Shown: positions 31,828 to 39,353, counted from the stretch's first letter. The stretch: DNA of 55,221 nt from CAYNSB01 sp964399625 (GCA_964399625.1 CAYNSB010000024.1:1-55221), one strand, 5' to 3'. Translations and numbers: made by a program. Notes: a model not told the origin generated them from the letters alone.

Positions 31828-33546
31828 ATGCCAACCCCGCGCCTCTCCCCACTCGTGCTCATCATCCGCGACGGCTGGGGCCTCAACCCACACCCAGAGC
31901 ACGACGCCTTCAACGCCCCGCTCATCGCCTCAAAGCGTGGCCTCACCCCCACCGCCGATCGACTCACGCGCGACCACCCCTGGACCCTCATCAAAACCTC
32001 AGGCGAGGATGTCGGGCTCCCGGGCATCGCCGAGCACGCCACCATGGGCAACTCCGAGGTCGGCCACCAGAACATCGGCGCCGGACGAATCGTCGACCAG
32101 GAGTCCGTCGCCATCACCAAGGCCTGCCGCTCAGGCCTCGAGAAAAACCACGTCATCGCCGACGCCATCCGCGCCGCCATCGCCGCCAAGAAGTCCATCC
32201 ACCTCCTGGGCATCGCCTCCGATGCCGGCGTCCACGGCCAGCTCGATCACCTCTTCGCCTGCCTCCGCGCCTGCAAGGCCCTTGGCGCACCCAAGGACCG
32301 CGTTTTCCTCCACCTCTTCACCGACGGCCGCGACACCGGCCCCTTCACAGGCCTCGAGTTCATCCGCACCGTCGAGCGCGAACTCATCGCCATCGGCATC
32401 GGACGCATCGCCACCATCGCCGGCCGCTACTACGCCATGGACCGCGACTACCGATGGGAACGCGTCGCCCTCGCCTACTCCGCCATGACGGGTCGCCTCG
32501 ACGCGTCGCCCGGCACCGCGCCGCGCACCGCGCCCACCGCCGAACGCGCCATCCAGGCCTACTACGACGCGCCCACCACCGACTCGCAGAAGGGCGATGA
32601 GTTCATCCCCCCCACCATCATCGGCCCCACGCCCCAGTCCCAGTGCGACTCGCGCATCACCACCGCCGACACCATCATCTTCTACAACTACCGCGGCGAT
32701 CGCCCCCGCGAGATCTCCGCCGCCTTCGTCTTCCCCGAGGCCGCCTGGGCCAAGGTCAAGCCGAGCCCCGACTCGGGCCGCCACGGCTTCAACCGCGGCC
32801 CGCTCATGAACCTCAACTACATCACCATGACCGCCTACTGGGACGAGCTCGCGCCCCACGTCAAGGTCGCCTTCCCAAAGCCACCCAAGATGAAGAACAT
32901 CGCCGGCGAGTACCTCTCCTCGCTGGGCCTCCGCCAGTTCCGCTGCGCCGAAACCGAGAAGTACCCCCACGTCACCTTCTTCTTCAACGACTACCGCGAC
33001 GAACCGTTCCCCGGCGAATCCCGCGAGAACCCGCAGAGCCCCAAGGTCGCCACCTACGACCTCAAGCCCGAGATGTCCGCCGACCAGGTCCGTGACGCCG
33101 TTCTTCGCCGGCTCGCCGCCAAGGACTGCGAGGACGTGATCGTCGTCAACTTCGCCAACGGCGACATGGTCGGCCACACGGGCAACCTCGAGGCCGCCAT
33201 CAAGGCCTGCGCCACCGTCGACGCCTGCGTCGGCGCGATCATCGACGCCACGCTCAAGCGCAACGGCGCGCTCATCATCACCGCCGACCACGGCAACTGC
33301 GAGCAGATGTTCGACCCCATCACCAACGCGCCGCACACCGCGCACACCATCTACGACGTTCCCCTCTTCGTCGTCGGCCCCGCCTTCAAGTCCCGCAAGC
33401 TCCGCGGCGACACCACCGCCAAAGGCTGGTTCAACCCCGCCACCCGCGCCGCCCGCGGCCGACTCGCGGACATCCTCCCCACCGCCCTCGACATGATGGG
33501 CCTTCCCAAACCTCCCGAGATGGACGGCCAGTCGCTGCTGATGTGA
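31828..33546 (+). CDS. gpmI: 2,3-bisphosphoglycerate-independent phosphoglycerate mutase
   Basis: A 572-residue alkaline-phosphatase-superfamily enzyme of glycolysis converting 3- to 2-phosphoglycerate. Metal ligand Asp15 is in RDGWG, the phosphorylated Ser76 in ATMGNSEVGH, substrate residues in DAGVHGQLDHL, GRDT, GRYYAMDRDYRWER and RGDRPRE, and metal ligands in VNFANGDMVGHTGN and ITADHGNCE. It is somewhat longer than the usual about 510 residues, from insertions near 310-345 and near the C-terminus (PAFKSRKLRGDTTAKGW). A family A palindrome lies 37 bases past its stop. Confidence 0.96.
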   Translation: MPTPRLSPLVLIIRDGWGLNPHPEHDAFNAPLIASKRGLTPTADRLTRDHPWTLIKTSGEDVGLPGIAEHATMGNSEVGHQNIGAGRIVDQESVAITKACRSGLEKNHVIADAIRAAIAAKKSIHLLGIASDAGVHGQLDHLFACLRACKALGAPKDRVFLHLFTDGRDTGPFTGLEFIRTVERELIAIGIGRIATIAGRYYAMDRDYRWERVALAYSAMTGRLDASPGTAPRTAPTAERAIQAYYDAPTTDSQKGDEFIPPTIIGPTPQSQCDSRITTADTIIFYNYRGDRPREISAAFVFPEAAWAKVKPSPDSGRHGFNRGPLMNLNYITMTAYWDELAPHVKVAFPKPPKMKNIAGEYLSSLGLRQFRCAETEKYPHVTFFFNDYRDEPFPGESRENPQSPKVATYDLKPEMSADQVRDAVLRRLAAKDCEDVIVVNFANGDMVGHTGNLEAAIKACATVDACVGAIIDATLKRNGALIITADHGNCEQMFDPITNAPHTAHTIYDVPLFVVGPAFKSRKLRGDTTAKGWFNPATRAARGRLADILPTALDMMGLPKPPEMDGQSLLM

Positions 33547-33582
33547 ACACATCGACGTCGCAACGACGCTGCGGTCCACGCG

Positions 33583-33620
33583 GGGTGCCACGCCCCGCGT
33601 CGCCTTGGACCCGGGCGTGC
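33583..33620 (+). repeat. Family A palindrome A5, 3' of gpmI
   Basis: GGGTGCCACGCCCCGCG...GGGCGTGC, TCGC-loop subtype with CTTGGACC. It lies 37 bases after the gpmI stop in gene orientation. Confidence 0.8.
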
Positions 33621-33673
33621 ATCGCGTTCAACCACGCAGAGCCGCAACCGTGAGGGAGCGGCACGATCCCCGC

Positions 33674-33750
33674 CTTTCTGAGGCCCAAGCGGCAGCGCAG
33701 GGCTTCATGCCTCCTTCCCATCCGAGGGCAGGGCCGGGGAGAAGTTGGCG
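33674..33750 (+). repeat. Family B repeat B2 with tail
   Basis: CTTTCTGAGGCCCAAGCGGC, then AGCGCAGGGCTTCATGC, then a tail CCGAGGGCAGGGCCGGGGAG. B3 (34382-34459) shares both halves, showing the unit is about 75-80 bp. Confidence 0.75.
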
Positions 33751-33895
33751 CAATCACCATGCACTCCACCCTGCAACCACCTTCGCGCGCGCACAACCCA
33801 CCATCGCGCGCTCACCACCCTCCCGCGCGCGCAACATCGCGTCCCTCCGCGCCCAACCCCTTGCATCGCACGCCCGCCGATCCCACACTCCACGC

Positions 33896-34669
33896 GTGAC
33901 CACGCGCCCATCACTGCTCGCCCTCGACGGGCCCGACGCCGAGCTCCTCCGCGACTTCCTCGAGGGCGGCCTCGACCTCTCCCTCCTCGCCCGCCGCTTC
34001 GAACTCACACCCGACGATCTCATCCGGTGGTTCAACCAACCGGCCGTCGCCCAGCGCCTCACCATCCTCAGCGAACTCGCCCACGCCGCCGCGGACCTCC
34101 GCGCCGCCCAGGCCCGCCAGACGTCCATCACCGCCCTCGAGCACATCGCACGCACCGCCGAAGACCCCATCGAAAAACGCCGCGCCGCCACCGCACTCCT
34201 CCGTCTGGCCGCCCGCCCGCCCAGCCAAAGCGAACCAAAGTTCGACGACAAGCCACTCGTTCCCGCCAGCGCCCCGACATCGCGCACGGCCGCCGCCCGC
34301 GCCACCCCGACCGCTCACGACCCGCCCATCCTGCGCCCCGAACCCTCATCACCTCCACAGCACGAGCGTGAGGACTCCGACTCTTTCAGAGGCCCAAGCG
34401 GAAGCGCAGGGCTTCACGCCTCCCTCCCCTCCGAGGCAAGCGCCGGGGAAGCGCTGGCCCACGCGCCCACCACGAACAGTTCAATCCCCTCACCCGCGGC
34501 GACACCCACATCCAACCCGCGCGCACAACCCACCGACGACGCCGGCCCATCCGATCGCGTCGTCGTCATGCACGACATCCCCGACGATTTCGTTCCCGAG
34601 TACGGCGTGCTCTACATCCACCCCGCCACCCGGCCCCACATCCCCGCGGACCCGCACCCGCCGCCCTGA
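33896..34669 (+). CDS. Hypothetical protein with embedded family B repeat
   Basis: A 257-residue protein with a GTG start at 33896 giving MTTRPSLLALDGPDAELL. The N-terminal 110 residues are helical (LSLLARRFELTPDDLIRWF resembles a helix-turn-helix; EKRRAATALLRLAAR resembles a repeat-helix). The middle, residues about 160-190, is translated family B DNA (FRGPSGSAGLHASLPSEAS). The C-terminus DRVVVMHDIPDDFVPEYG looks conserved. A DNA-binding role is only a guess from the N-terminal helices. The repeat lies in frame without a stop. Confidence 0.65.
   Translation: MTTRPSLLALDGPDAELLRDFLEGGLDLSLLARRFELTPDDLIRWFNQPAVAQRLTILSELAHAAADLRAAQARQTSITALEHIARTAEDPIEKRRAATALLRLAARPPSQSEPKFDDKPLVPASAPTSRTAAARATPTAHDPPILRPEPSSPPQHEREDSDSFRGPSGSAGLHASLPSEASAGEALAHAPTTNSSIPSPAATPTSNPRAQPTDDAGPSDRVVVMHDIPDDFVPEYGVLYIHPATRPHIPADPHPPP
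34382..34459 (+). repeat. Family B repeat B3, in frame inside the 33896 gene
   Basis: TCTTTCAGAGGCCCAAGCGG followed by AAGCGCAGGGCTTCACGCC and tail CCGAGGCAAGCGCCGGGGAAG. Same orientation as the gene; length about 78 bp, divisible by three. Confidence 0.75.
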
Positions 34670-34675
34670 CGCGCC

Positions 34676-34933
34676 TCACGTCGGCTCGCTGCGTCGTCCG
34701 AACGGATCGCTGTCCCCCTCGGGCATCTCGCCCTCAACGCCATCGCCCGACTCCCGCGCCTCCAGCCGGGCCTCCAGCGCCCGCACGCGGGCCTCGATCC
34801 GGTCCACGGACTCGCCCAGGCGCAGCACCAACTCGTTGAGCTGCTCCAGCGTTCGCTGGTCGAACAACTGCGCCTCCTCCACGCGCACCAGCTGCTGCCG
34901 CACGCGCTCGAGTTCCAGCCTCGCATCGGGCAT
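34676..34933 (-). CDS. SlyX-like coiled-coil protein
   Basis: An 85-residue protein: MPDARLELERVRQQLVRVEE, then QLFDQRTLEQLNELVLRLGE and a heptad helix to residue 65, followed by an acidic tail. The F-x2-x-T-[IL]-x2-LN-x-V/L pattern matches SlyX, a small coiled-coil protein of uncertain function. GGAGGT lies 11 bases before the ATG and six before a GTG at 34939, so the protein may be two residues longer. It faces the 33896 gene tail to tail (6 bp) and is divergent from the PagL-like gene. Confidence 0.82.
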   Translation of the reverse strand: MPDARLELERVRQQLVRVEEAQLFDQRTLEQLNELVLRLGESVDRIEARVRALEARLEARESGDGVEGEMPEGDSDPFGRRSEPT

Positions 34934-34973
34934 GCCCACGACGCACCTCCGGATTCGAGGGTACGCTCCGCCC

Positions 34974-35597
34974 ATGCGCCACCGCACCGCCCTGCTCTCC
35001 CTCCTGCTCGCGCTCAGCGCCCACGCGCAGGACACGCCGCAATCGCCCCCCGCGCTCTCCGCCCCATCGCTCTCGTTCTCGTACCAGCCCGCCGCGAGCC
35101 CCGCGCACGCCGCGGAACCCTTCGGCGCCAAGGGCCAGCGCTGGTGGACCCTCGGCGGCGGCTACGCCGACAACTTCAACGCGGCCCACGATCTCAACCT
35201 GCGCGGCGCGTACTCCATCTTCCTCGAGAAGGACATCGAGTTCACCGCCGAGCTCAACCTCTGGTACTTCAACCAGCCCGGCCCCGACACGCTGGGCATC
35301 AACCCCGCCTTCGCCTTCCGCTGGCACTTCTGGAACGAGGGACGCTGGTCCTACTACGCCGACGCGGGCATCGGGCTCCTCTTCGCCTCGGGCAACACGC
35401 CCCAGGGCGGCACGGGATTCGACTTCATGCCCCGCATCGGCGCCGGCCTCACCTACCAGCTCGACCCCGCCACAGCCAACCGTTTGCAGGTCGGCCTCCG
35501 CTGGCACCACATCTCCAACGCGCGCATCCACGGCGACGCCCGCAACCCCGCGCGCGACGGACTCCTGCTCTACGCCGGAATCATGATCCCCTTCTAG
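34974..35597 (+). CDS. PagL-like lipid A 3-O-deacylase / acyloxyacyl hydrolase family protein
   Basis: A 207-residue protein with signal peptide MRHRTALLSLLLALSAHAQ and amphipathic beta strands typical of an outer-membrane barrel. The C-terminal WHHISNARIHGDARNP matches the PagL catalytic region (His-Ser within H-x-SNA, then a RNP turn), and the last residue is Phe. PagL removes the 3-O acyl chain from lipid A. If the assignment is right it implies a lipid A-type outer membrane in this organism. The stop overlaps that of the convergent response regulator gene by the sequence CTAG. Confidence 0.75.
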   Translation: MRHRTALLSLLLALSAHAQDTPQSPPALSAPSLSFSYQPAASPAHAAEPFGAKGQRWWTLGGGYADNFNAAHDLNLRGAYSIFLEKDIEFTAELNLWYFNQPGPDTLGINPAFAFRWHFWNEGRWSYYADAGIGLLFASGNTPQGGTGFDFMPRIGAGLTYQLDPATANRLQVGLRWHHISNARIHGDARNPARDGLLLYAGIMIPF

Positions 35598-36544
35598 CCC
35601 GCGCGCGCCAGCGACACCATCGGCGGCGCCGTCCAGCACACCACGCGGTTCCGCCCCGACTGCTTCGCCAGGTACAGCGCGTCGTCGGCCATCTCCACCC
35701 ACGCCTCGGGAGTCAGGTCCGTCGACGCCGCCGACCCCGCCACGCCGATCGACACCGTGATCGTCCGGTCCGGGTGCCGCGCCCACACCGTCCCCGCCAC
35801 CGAGTCACGCACCCGCTCGCACAGCTGCCGCGCCGCCTCCGGACCCGTGTGCGGCAGGATGATGGCGAACTCCTCGCCGCCGTACCGGCACGCCACGTCC
35901 TCCAGGCGCACCTCGCGCGTCAGCAGCCGCGCGAACCCCTGGATCACCAGGTCCCCCGCCGGGTGCCCGAACGAGTCGTTCACGCTCTTGAAGTGGTCCA
36001 GGTCGAGCATCGCCAGCGACAGCGGCGAGCCGTACCGCGTGCACGACGCCACCTCTTCCATCCACCGCCGGTCGAAGTACGCCCGGTTCCACAGCCCGCT
36101 CAGACCGTCGATCTGCGCCCGCTGCGCGAGCATCTGCACCAGCTCGTGCGTCCGCAGCGCCGAGCGCAGTCGCACCCGCAGCTCCGTCATGTTGAACGGC
36201 TTGGTGATGTAGTCGATCGCGCCCAGGTCGAACGCCGTCACCTTGTCCTGGGTGCTCGACGCGGCGGTGAGGATGATGACCAGCACGTCGCGGGTGCGTG
36301 GGTCCTCCTTGAGCTGGCGGAGCACGCGGAAGCCGTCGTCGTCGGGCATCTCCAGGTCCAGCAGCACGACCGCGGGGCGGAGCTCGCGCGCGGTGTCGAG
36401 CCCCTCCTGCGCGCCCAGCGATTCGACGAGGTCGATCTCCTCGTGGCGGAGGCGCGCCTTGAGCAGGCGATGGACATCCACGTCATCGTCGATGACGAGC
36501 ACGATCGGCTGCTGGTGCTTGGTGTGCTCGGTGGTCGGGTCCAT
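35594..36544 (-). CDS. Response regulator with GGDEF diguanylate cyclase domain (PleD/WspR-like)
   Basis: A 316-residue protein. The REC domain occupies residues 13-130 with phospho-acceptor Asp63 in VVLLDLEMP, acidic cluster DDD (19-21) and Lys115 in ITKPF. The GGDEF domain is residues 145-305, with active site GGEEF (222-226) and an RxxD inhibitory site (RLED, 213-216) five residues before it. Phosphorylation should control synthesis of cyclic di-GMP. The HPt gene 36 bp upstream in the same direction is the likely phosphodonor. The strand composition bias flips inside this gene near residue 100. Confidence 0.94.
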   Translation of the reverse strand: MDPTTEHTKHQQPIVLVIDDDVDVHRLLKARLRHEEIDLVESLGAQEGLDTARELRPAVVLLDLEMPDDDGFRVLRQLKEDPRTRDVLVIILTAASSTQDKVTAFDLGAIDYITKPFNMTELRVRLRSALRTHELVQMLAQRAQIDGLSGLWNRAYFDRRWMEEVASCTRYGSPLSLAMLDLDHFKSVNDSFGHPAGDLVIQGFARLLTREVRLEDVACRYGGEEFAIILPHTGPEAARQLCERVRDSVAGTVWARHPDRTITVSIGVAGSAASTDLTPEAWVEMADDALYLAKQSGRNRVVCWTAPPMVSLARAG

Positions 36545-36580
36545 GCCGCGCTCGAGGGTGGTTCGGGATCGCGACGGCGC

Positions 36581-36931
36581 TCAGGCCCCCGCGCGGACTC
36601 GGTTGCACAGATCGACAAGGTCGCGGAACTGGGCCGCGATGGACTCAAGGTCGGGCGTGGTGCCGGCGGCGCCGACGCGGCGCAGGTCCGTCTCGAGGCG
36701 TTCGGCGGCGCGCCCAATCGTCGGGAAGCCGTAGCCGGCGCTGGCCCCGCGGAGCTGGTGCGCCAGGCGCAGGAGCATGTCGATCTGGCTGTGGGCCCAC
36801 GCGTCGCGGAGAGACTCGACGCGCTGCGGGAGCTCGGAGACGAAGAGTTGGACGAGCTCGCCCATCTCCGGGTCGCTGGCGAAGTCGCTGACAATGGGAC
36901 CGTTGGGCCCGGGCCTTGGGGCGCTGGACAT
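36581..36931 (-). CDS. Histidine phosphotransfer (HPt) protein
   Basis: A 116-residue protein with an HPt four-helix domain: the phosphorylated histidine is His58 in LLRLAHQLRGASAGYGF. It would shuttle phosphate from a hybrid histidine kinase (not in the window) to a response regulator, most simply the REC-GGDEF protein encoded 36 bp downstream. The ATG at 36931 follows GGGAGG by six bases. The long upstream extension is rejected. Confidence 0.9.
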   Translation of the reverse strand: MSSAPRPGPNGPIVSDFASDPEMGELVQLFVSELPQRVESLRDAWAHSQIDMLLRLAHQLRGASAGYGFPTIGRAAERLETDLRRVGAAGTTPDLESIAAQFRDLVDLCNRVRAGA

Positions 36932-37096
36932 ATGGAACCTCCCACCTCTAGAGATCGGTTCGGATGGGACGGGAGTTGATGGGGGACGGTCCGCGAGCGG
37001 GTTATTGGAAGCGAAGGCACCGGCTTTGGGGACCGGGAAGGACTTTGTACATGCGACGTGATGGGCAGTGACGATTACAGAGATCCCCATTTTTCG

Positions 37097-37948
37097 CTAG
37101 TCGCTGCCCCAGCCGGGAAGGGCGCTGGCCTGCTTGAACCACGCGGCGAGTTGCGACTCGCGGAGGTCGTGGCCCAGTTCGCCCTCATGGATATCGAGGT
37201 GTCGCGCCGCCTTGGTCTTGGAGGGGCCGGGCGGCATGGGATCGAGCGATGTGCCGTTGAAGAAGGTCAGCCGGACGAACTTGGTGTAGCAATGGAGCGC
37301 GACGAACCAGCCCTGGCCCCGGATGCCGTAGAGCGGGGAGTTCCATTTCACGGCCTTGCGCACGTTGGGGACGGCGCGCTGGATGATGGCATCCACCCGT
37401 CGGCCCACGTCGCGCTTCCAGTCGGGCATGGCGTCGATGTACGCGCGCACGGGCGCATCGCCTTCACCCTTGGCGATCTGGGGGTTGCCGCCCGAGAGCA
37501 GGCGCGGCGCTTTGGGTTGCGCGGATCGCTTTGGCTTGGAGGACGGCGGCGTGCTGGTGGCGATCGCCGCGCGGATGAGGGCGATGAAGGCCTTGTCGTT
37601 GAGCGTATCGCCCTCGTGCAGATCGATCGCGCGGCGGGTGCCCTCGAGGCTCGCGTTGAAGAGTCGAGCGGGATCGGGGATGGCCGCGCCGTGGGGGAAG
37701 GTGAGTTTGACCGCGGCCTTGTAGGTTTCGCCGGTGCAGATGATGGCGAGCTTGCCGCTGACGTCGGGATGCGACCAGACGGGGACGCCGCGCATGTTGT
37801 TGGAGGGCTTGCGCCACTTCACTTCTTCGATGGCGTCGGGGGCCGCGCGGGCAATGAGGGCGCGGATGCGGTTGAGGATGTCGGCACGCCAGTCGGGATC
37901 GATGGGCTTCTTGGAGAGCGACTTGGATGGGGCGGGGCGCTTGGGCAT
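37097..37948 (-). CDS. Double DUF1801 (YdhG/YjbR-like) protein
   Basis: A 283-residue protein made of two DUF1801 domains. Domain 1 is residues about 15-130 (DAIEEVKWRKPSNNMRGVPVWS; TLNDKAFIALIRAAI). Domain 2 is about 165-280 (VRAYIDAMPDWKRDVG; VRKAVKWNSPLYGIRGQGWF; RESQLAAWFKQA). A short Lys/Pro linker separates them. DUF1801 proteins have a CyaY-like fold and usually occur as single domains; their function is uncertain. The start MPKRPAPSKS at 37948 is preferred. It lies 35 bp from the GyrI-like gene in the same direction. Confidence 0.88.
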   Translation of the reverse strand: MPKRPAPSKSLSKKPIDPDWRADILNRIRALIARAAPDAIEEVKWRKPSNNMRGVPVWSHPDVSGKLAIICTGETYKAAVKLTFPHGAAIPDPARLFNASLEGTRRAIDLHEGDTLNDKAFIALIRAAIATSTPPSSKPKRSAQPKAPRLLSGGNPQIAKGEGDAPVRAYIDAMPDWKRDVGRRVDAIIQRAVPNVRKAVKWNSPLYGIRGQGWFVALHCYTKFVRLTFFNGTSLDPMPPGPSKTKAARHLDIHEGELGHDLRESQLAAWFKQASALPGWGSD

Positions 37949-37983
37949 GGCGCGGGTTGGGAGGGCAGCGTGCTTGGGGGGCC

Positions 37984-38439
37984 TTATCGAATCGCCACGA
38001 ACGTTTCGGTTTCCAGTTTGCTCTCGTCCTGGGACCAGTGCCCGTAGACCTCGACCATCGGCGAGCCCGTGTGCGCGCCGCGGGCTTCGAGGGCCTTGGT
38101 CATGGCCGCGCCGGTCGCGGGGATGAGGTGGTAGGGGCCGATGTGCTTCCAATAGGCGTAGCGCGCGAGCCGGATGGTCTTGCGCTCGAACACGGACGCG
38201 GCGGGACTGGCGGACTCGCCCAGCACCACGCCGGCGAAGACGGTGCAACCACCTTCATCCGCCTTGTCGTAGACGACGCGGTTGATCCCATCGTTGGGGA
38301 TCGCGTTCGCCTTGATCACCGGCCAGACGCGCCCGAGCAGGGACATGATCTCCTCGCCGAAGCGCTTGGCGGGATTGTGCCGCAGGGAGAGCCCGGAGAT
38401 GGTGTACTCGATTGGATCGGTCCGGACTTCGGGCTGCAT
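37984..38439 (-). CDS. GyrI-like small-molecule-binding domain protein
   Basis: A 151-residue single-domain protein of the GyrI/AraC effector-binding fold: start MQPEVRTDPIEYTISGLSLRH, central GGCTVFAGVVLGE, ARYAYWKHIGPYHLIP and C-terminal GSPMVEVYGHW. Stand-alone members bind small molecules or modulate gyrase in other bacteria; the ligand here is unknown. Probably co-transcribed with the double DUF1801 gene. Confidence 0.85.
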   Translation of the reverse strand: MQPEVRTDPIEYTISGLSLRHNPAKRFGEEIMSLLGRVWPVIKANAIPNDGINRVVYDKADEGGCTVFAGVVLGESASPAASVFERKTIRLARYAYWKHIGPYHLIPATGAAMTKALEARGAHTGSPMVEVYGHWSQDESKLETETFVAIR

Positions 38440-38504
38440 GGGAGAACTGTAGTGGGAGCGCGAGAGTGGCCGGGTCTTGACTGGCGGCACGGATCTTTGC
38501 CTAT

Positions 38505-38537
38505 GTGCCACCGACCGCAGCCTTGGGCGGTCGGTGC
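38505..38537 (+). repeat. Family E hairpin E1
   Basis: A 10-bp perfect stem CACCGACCGC/GCGGTCGGTG with an eight-base loop. It is an inverted copy of E2. Confidence 0.8.
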
Positions 38538-38554
38538 GATTGGGTGGTTTCGGA

Positions 38555-38588
38555 GGCACCGACCGTGCAGAGCCACGGTCGGTGGCAC
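38555..38588 (-). repeat. Family E hairpin E2
   Basis: A 10-bp perfect stem CACCGACCGT/ACGGTCGGTG with an eight-base loop. Compared with E1 the loop-closing pair changes from C-G to T-A, a compensatory change that keeps pairing. Confidence 0.8.
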
Positions 38589-38606
38589 GGGGTCAGTGCC
38601 ACCTGC

Positions 38607-38644
38607 CGATCCTTAATGGTGGAGCGTTTGTCGTGGGTGGCCTT
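38607..38644 (-). repeat. Partial duplicate of the smpB 3' coding region
   Basis: On the reverse strand it reads AAGGCCACCCACGACAAACG then CTCCACCATTAAGGATCG, matching the smpB segment at 38923-38960 with about four mismatches. It still encodes HDKRSTIK but continues into repeat DNA. Confidence 0.7.
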
Positions 38645-38672
38645 GGAGCGGCATCGACGCGGCGGCCAATCA

Positions 38673-38699
38673 GGCCCTCGCTTGCGCTTCGGGCTCGTT
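38673..38699 (-). repeat. Family C repeat C2
   Basis: The reverse strand reads AACGAGCCCGAAGCGCAAGC then GAGGGCC, matching C1 in asnB with one mismatch over the shared core. Confidence 0.8.
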
Positions 38700-38786
38700 C
38701 GAGAAGGTCCGCTCCTTGACGCCCCCCGCCCCGCACGCCGCGGCTCTGCGCATCGGCTTTGAGACCGGCGCCGCATGCCGGACGGC

Positions 38787-38860
38787 CTGCTACGCCAGCG
38801 CCTCCCATCGGGGATGGGAGGGAGTCGAAGCCGGTCGCTGCCGCTTCGGCCTCTGAAAGA
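38787..38860 (-). repeat. Family B repeat B4, 3' of smpB
   Basis: The reverse strand reads CTTTCAGAGGCCGAAGCGGC, AGCGACCGGCTTCG, then a tail CTCCCATCCCCGATGGGAGG that is itself a hairpin. It starts 16 bases after the smpB stop in smpB orientation. Confidence 0.75.
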
Positions 38861-38876
38861 CAAGGAGCCGGGCGTT

Positions 38877-39353
38877 TCAGCGGCGGCGGCTCATCGCGCG
38901 GGCGATGTCGCGGGAGCTCTCGCGTTCCTTGATGGTGGAGCGTTTGTCGTGAGCGGCCTTGCCCTTGCCCAGGCCGATGAGGACCTTGGCGTAGCCATCC
39001 TTGAAGTAGATCTTGAGCGGGACGATGGTCATGCCCTTCTGGTCCACCTGGCGGGCGAGCTTGGCGATCTCGCGTTTGTGGGCGAGGAGCTTGCGGGTGC
39101 GTGCGAGCTTGTGCCCGAGGACGCCGGCGGGGCCGTACTCGTCGATGCTGACGCTGTGGAGGTAGAGGGCGGGCGGGTTCTCCTGGACGCGGACGTATCC
39201 CTCGGCGATGGAGACCTTGCCATCGCGGACGCTCTTGACCTCGGAGCCCTGGAGCATGATGCCGCACTCGAGGGTGTCGGTGATGATGTAGTTGAACCGG
39301 GCCTTGCGGTTCTCGATGGTGGGTGTGTCGGACTTGGGTTGTTTCTTGGGCAA
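38877..39353 (-). CDS. smpB: SsrA (tmRNA)-binding protein
   Basis: A 158-residue SmpB: SDTPTIENRKARFNYIITDT, LECGIMLQGSEVKSVRDGK, LHSVSIDEYG, RTRKLLAHKREIAKL, VPLKIYFKDGYAKVLIGLGKG and the C-terminal HDKRSTIKERESSRDIARA. With tmRNA it rescues stalled ribosomes. No ATG occurs near the expected N-terminus. TTG at 39353 gives MPKKQPKSDTP, the normal length, though no clear ribosome-binding site precedes it. The tmRNA gene is not in the window. Confidence 0.93.
   Translation of the reverse strand: MPKKQPKSDTPTIENRKARFNYIITDTLECGIMLQGSEVKSVRDGKVSIAEGYVRVQENPPALYLHSVSIDEYGPAGVLGHKLARTRKLLAHKREIAKLARQVDQKGMTIVPLKIYFKDGYAKVLIGLGKGKAAHDKRSTIKERESSRDIARAMSRRR

Larger units (their letters stand above)
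33547..33895. other. Repeat-filled spacer 3' of gpmI
   Basis: This 349-bp spacer holds family A copy A5, a short element AGAGCCGCAACCGTGAGGG (33639-33657), and family B copy B2 with its tail (33674-33750), all in gpmI orientation. The remainder to the GTG at 33896 is C-rich and shows no gene. Confidence 0.6.
38440..38876. other. Repeat cluster between the GyrI-like gene and smpB
   Basis: This 437-bp spacer contains, in order, an inverted pair of family E hairpins (38505-38588), a partial copy of the smpB 3' end (38607-38644), an inverted family C copy (38673-38699), a short GCGGCTCTGCGC element (38740s), and family B copy B4 (38787-38860). I see no gene. Confidence 0.7.

Noticed and set aside
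36932..37096. Replication origin in the spacer beside the HPt gene
   Set aside because: The skew switch is nearby, but I find no DnaA-box-like TTATCCACA sequences, no AT-rich unwinding element, and no dnaA or dnaN gene.
38440..38876. CRISPR array in the repeat cluster
   Set aside because: The repeats belong to several different families, are not evenly spaced, and there are no cas genes.
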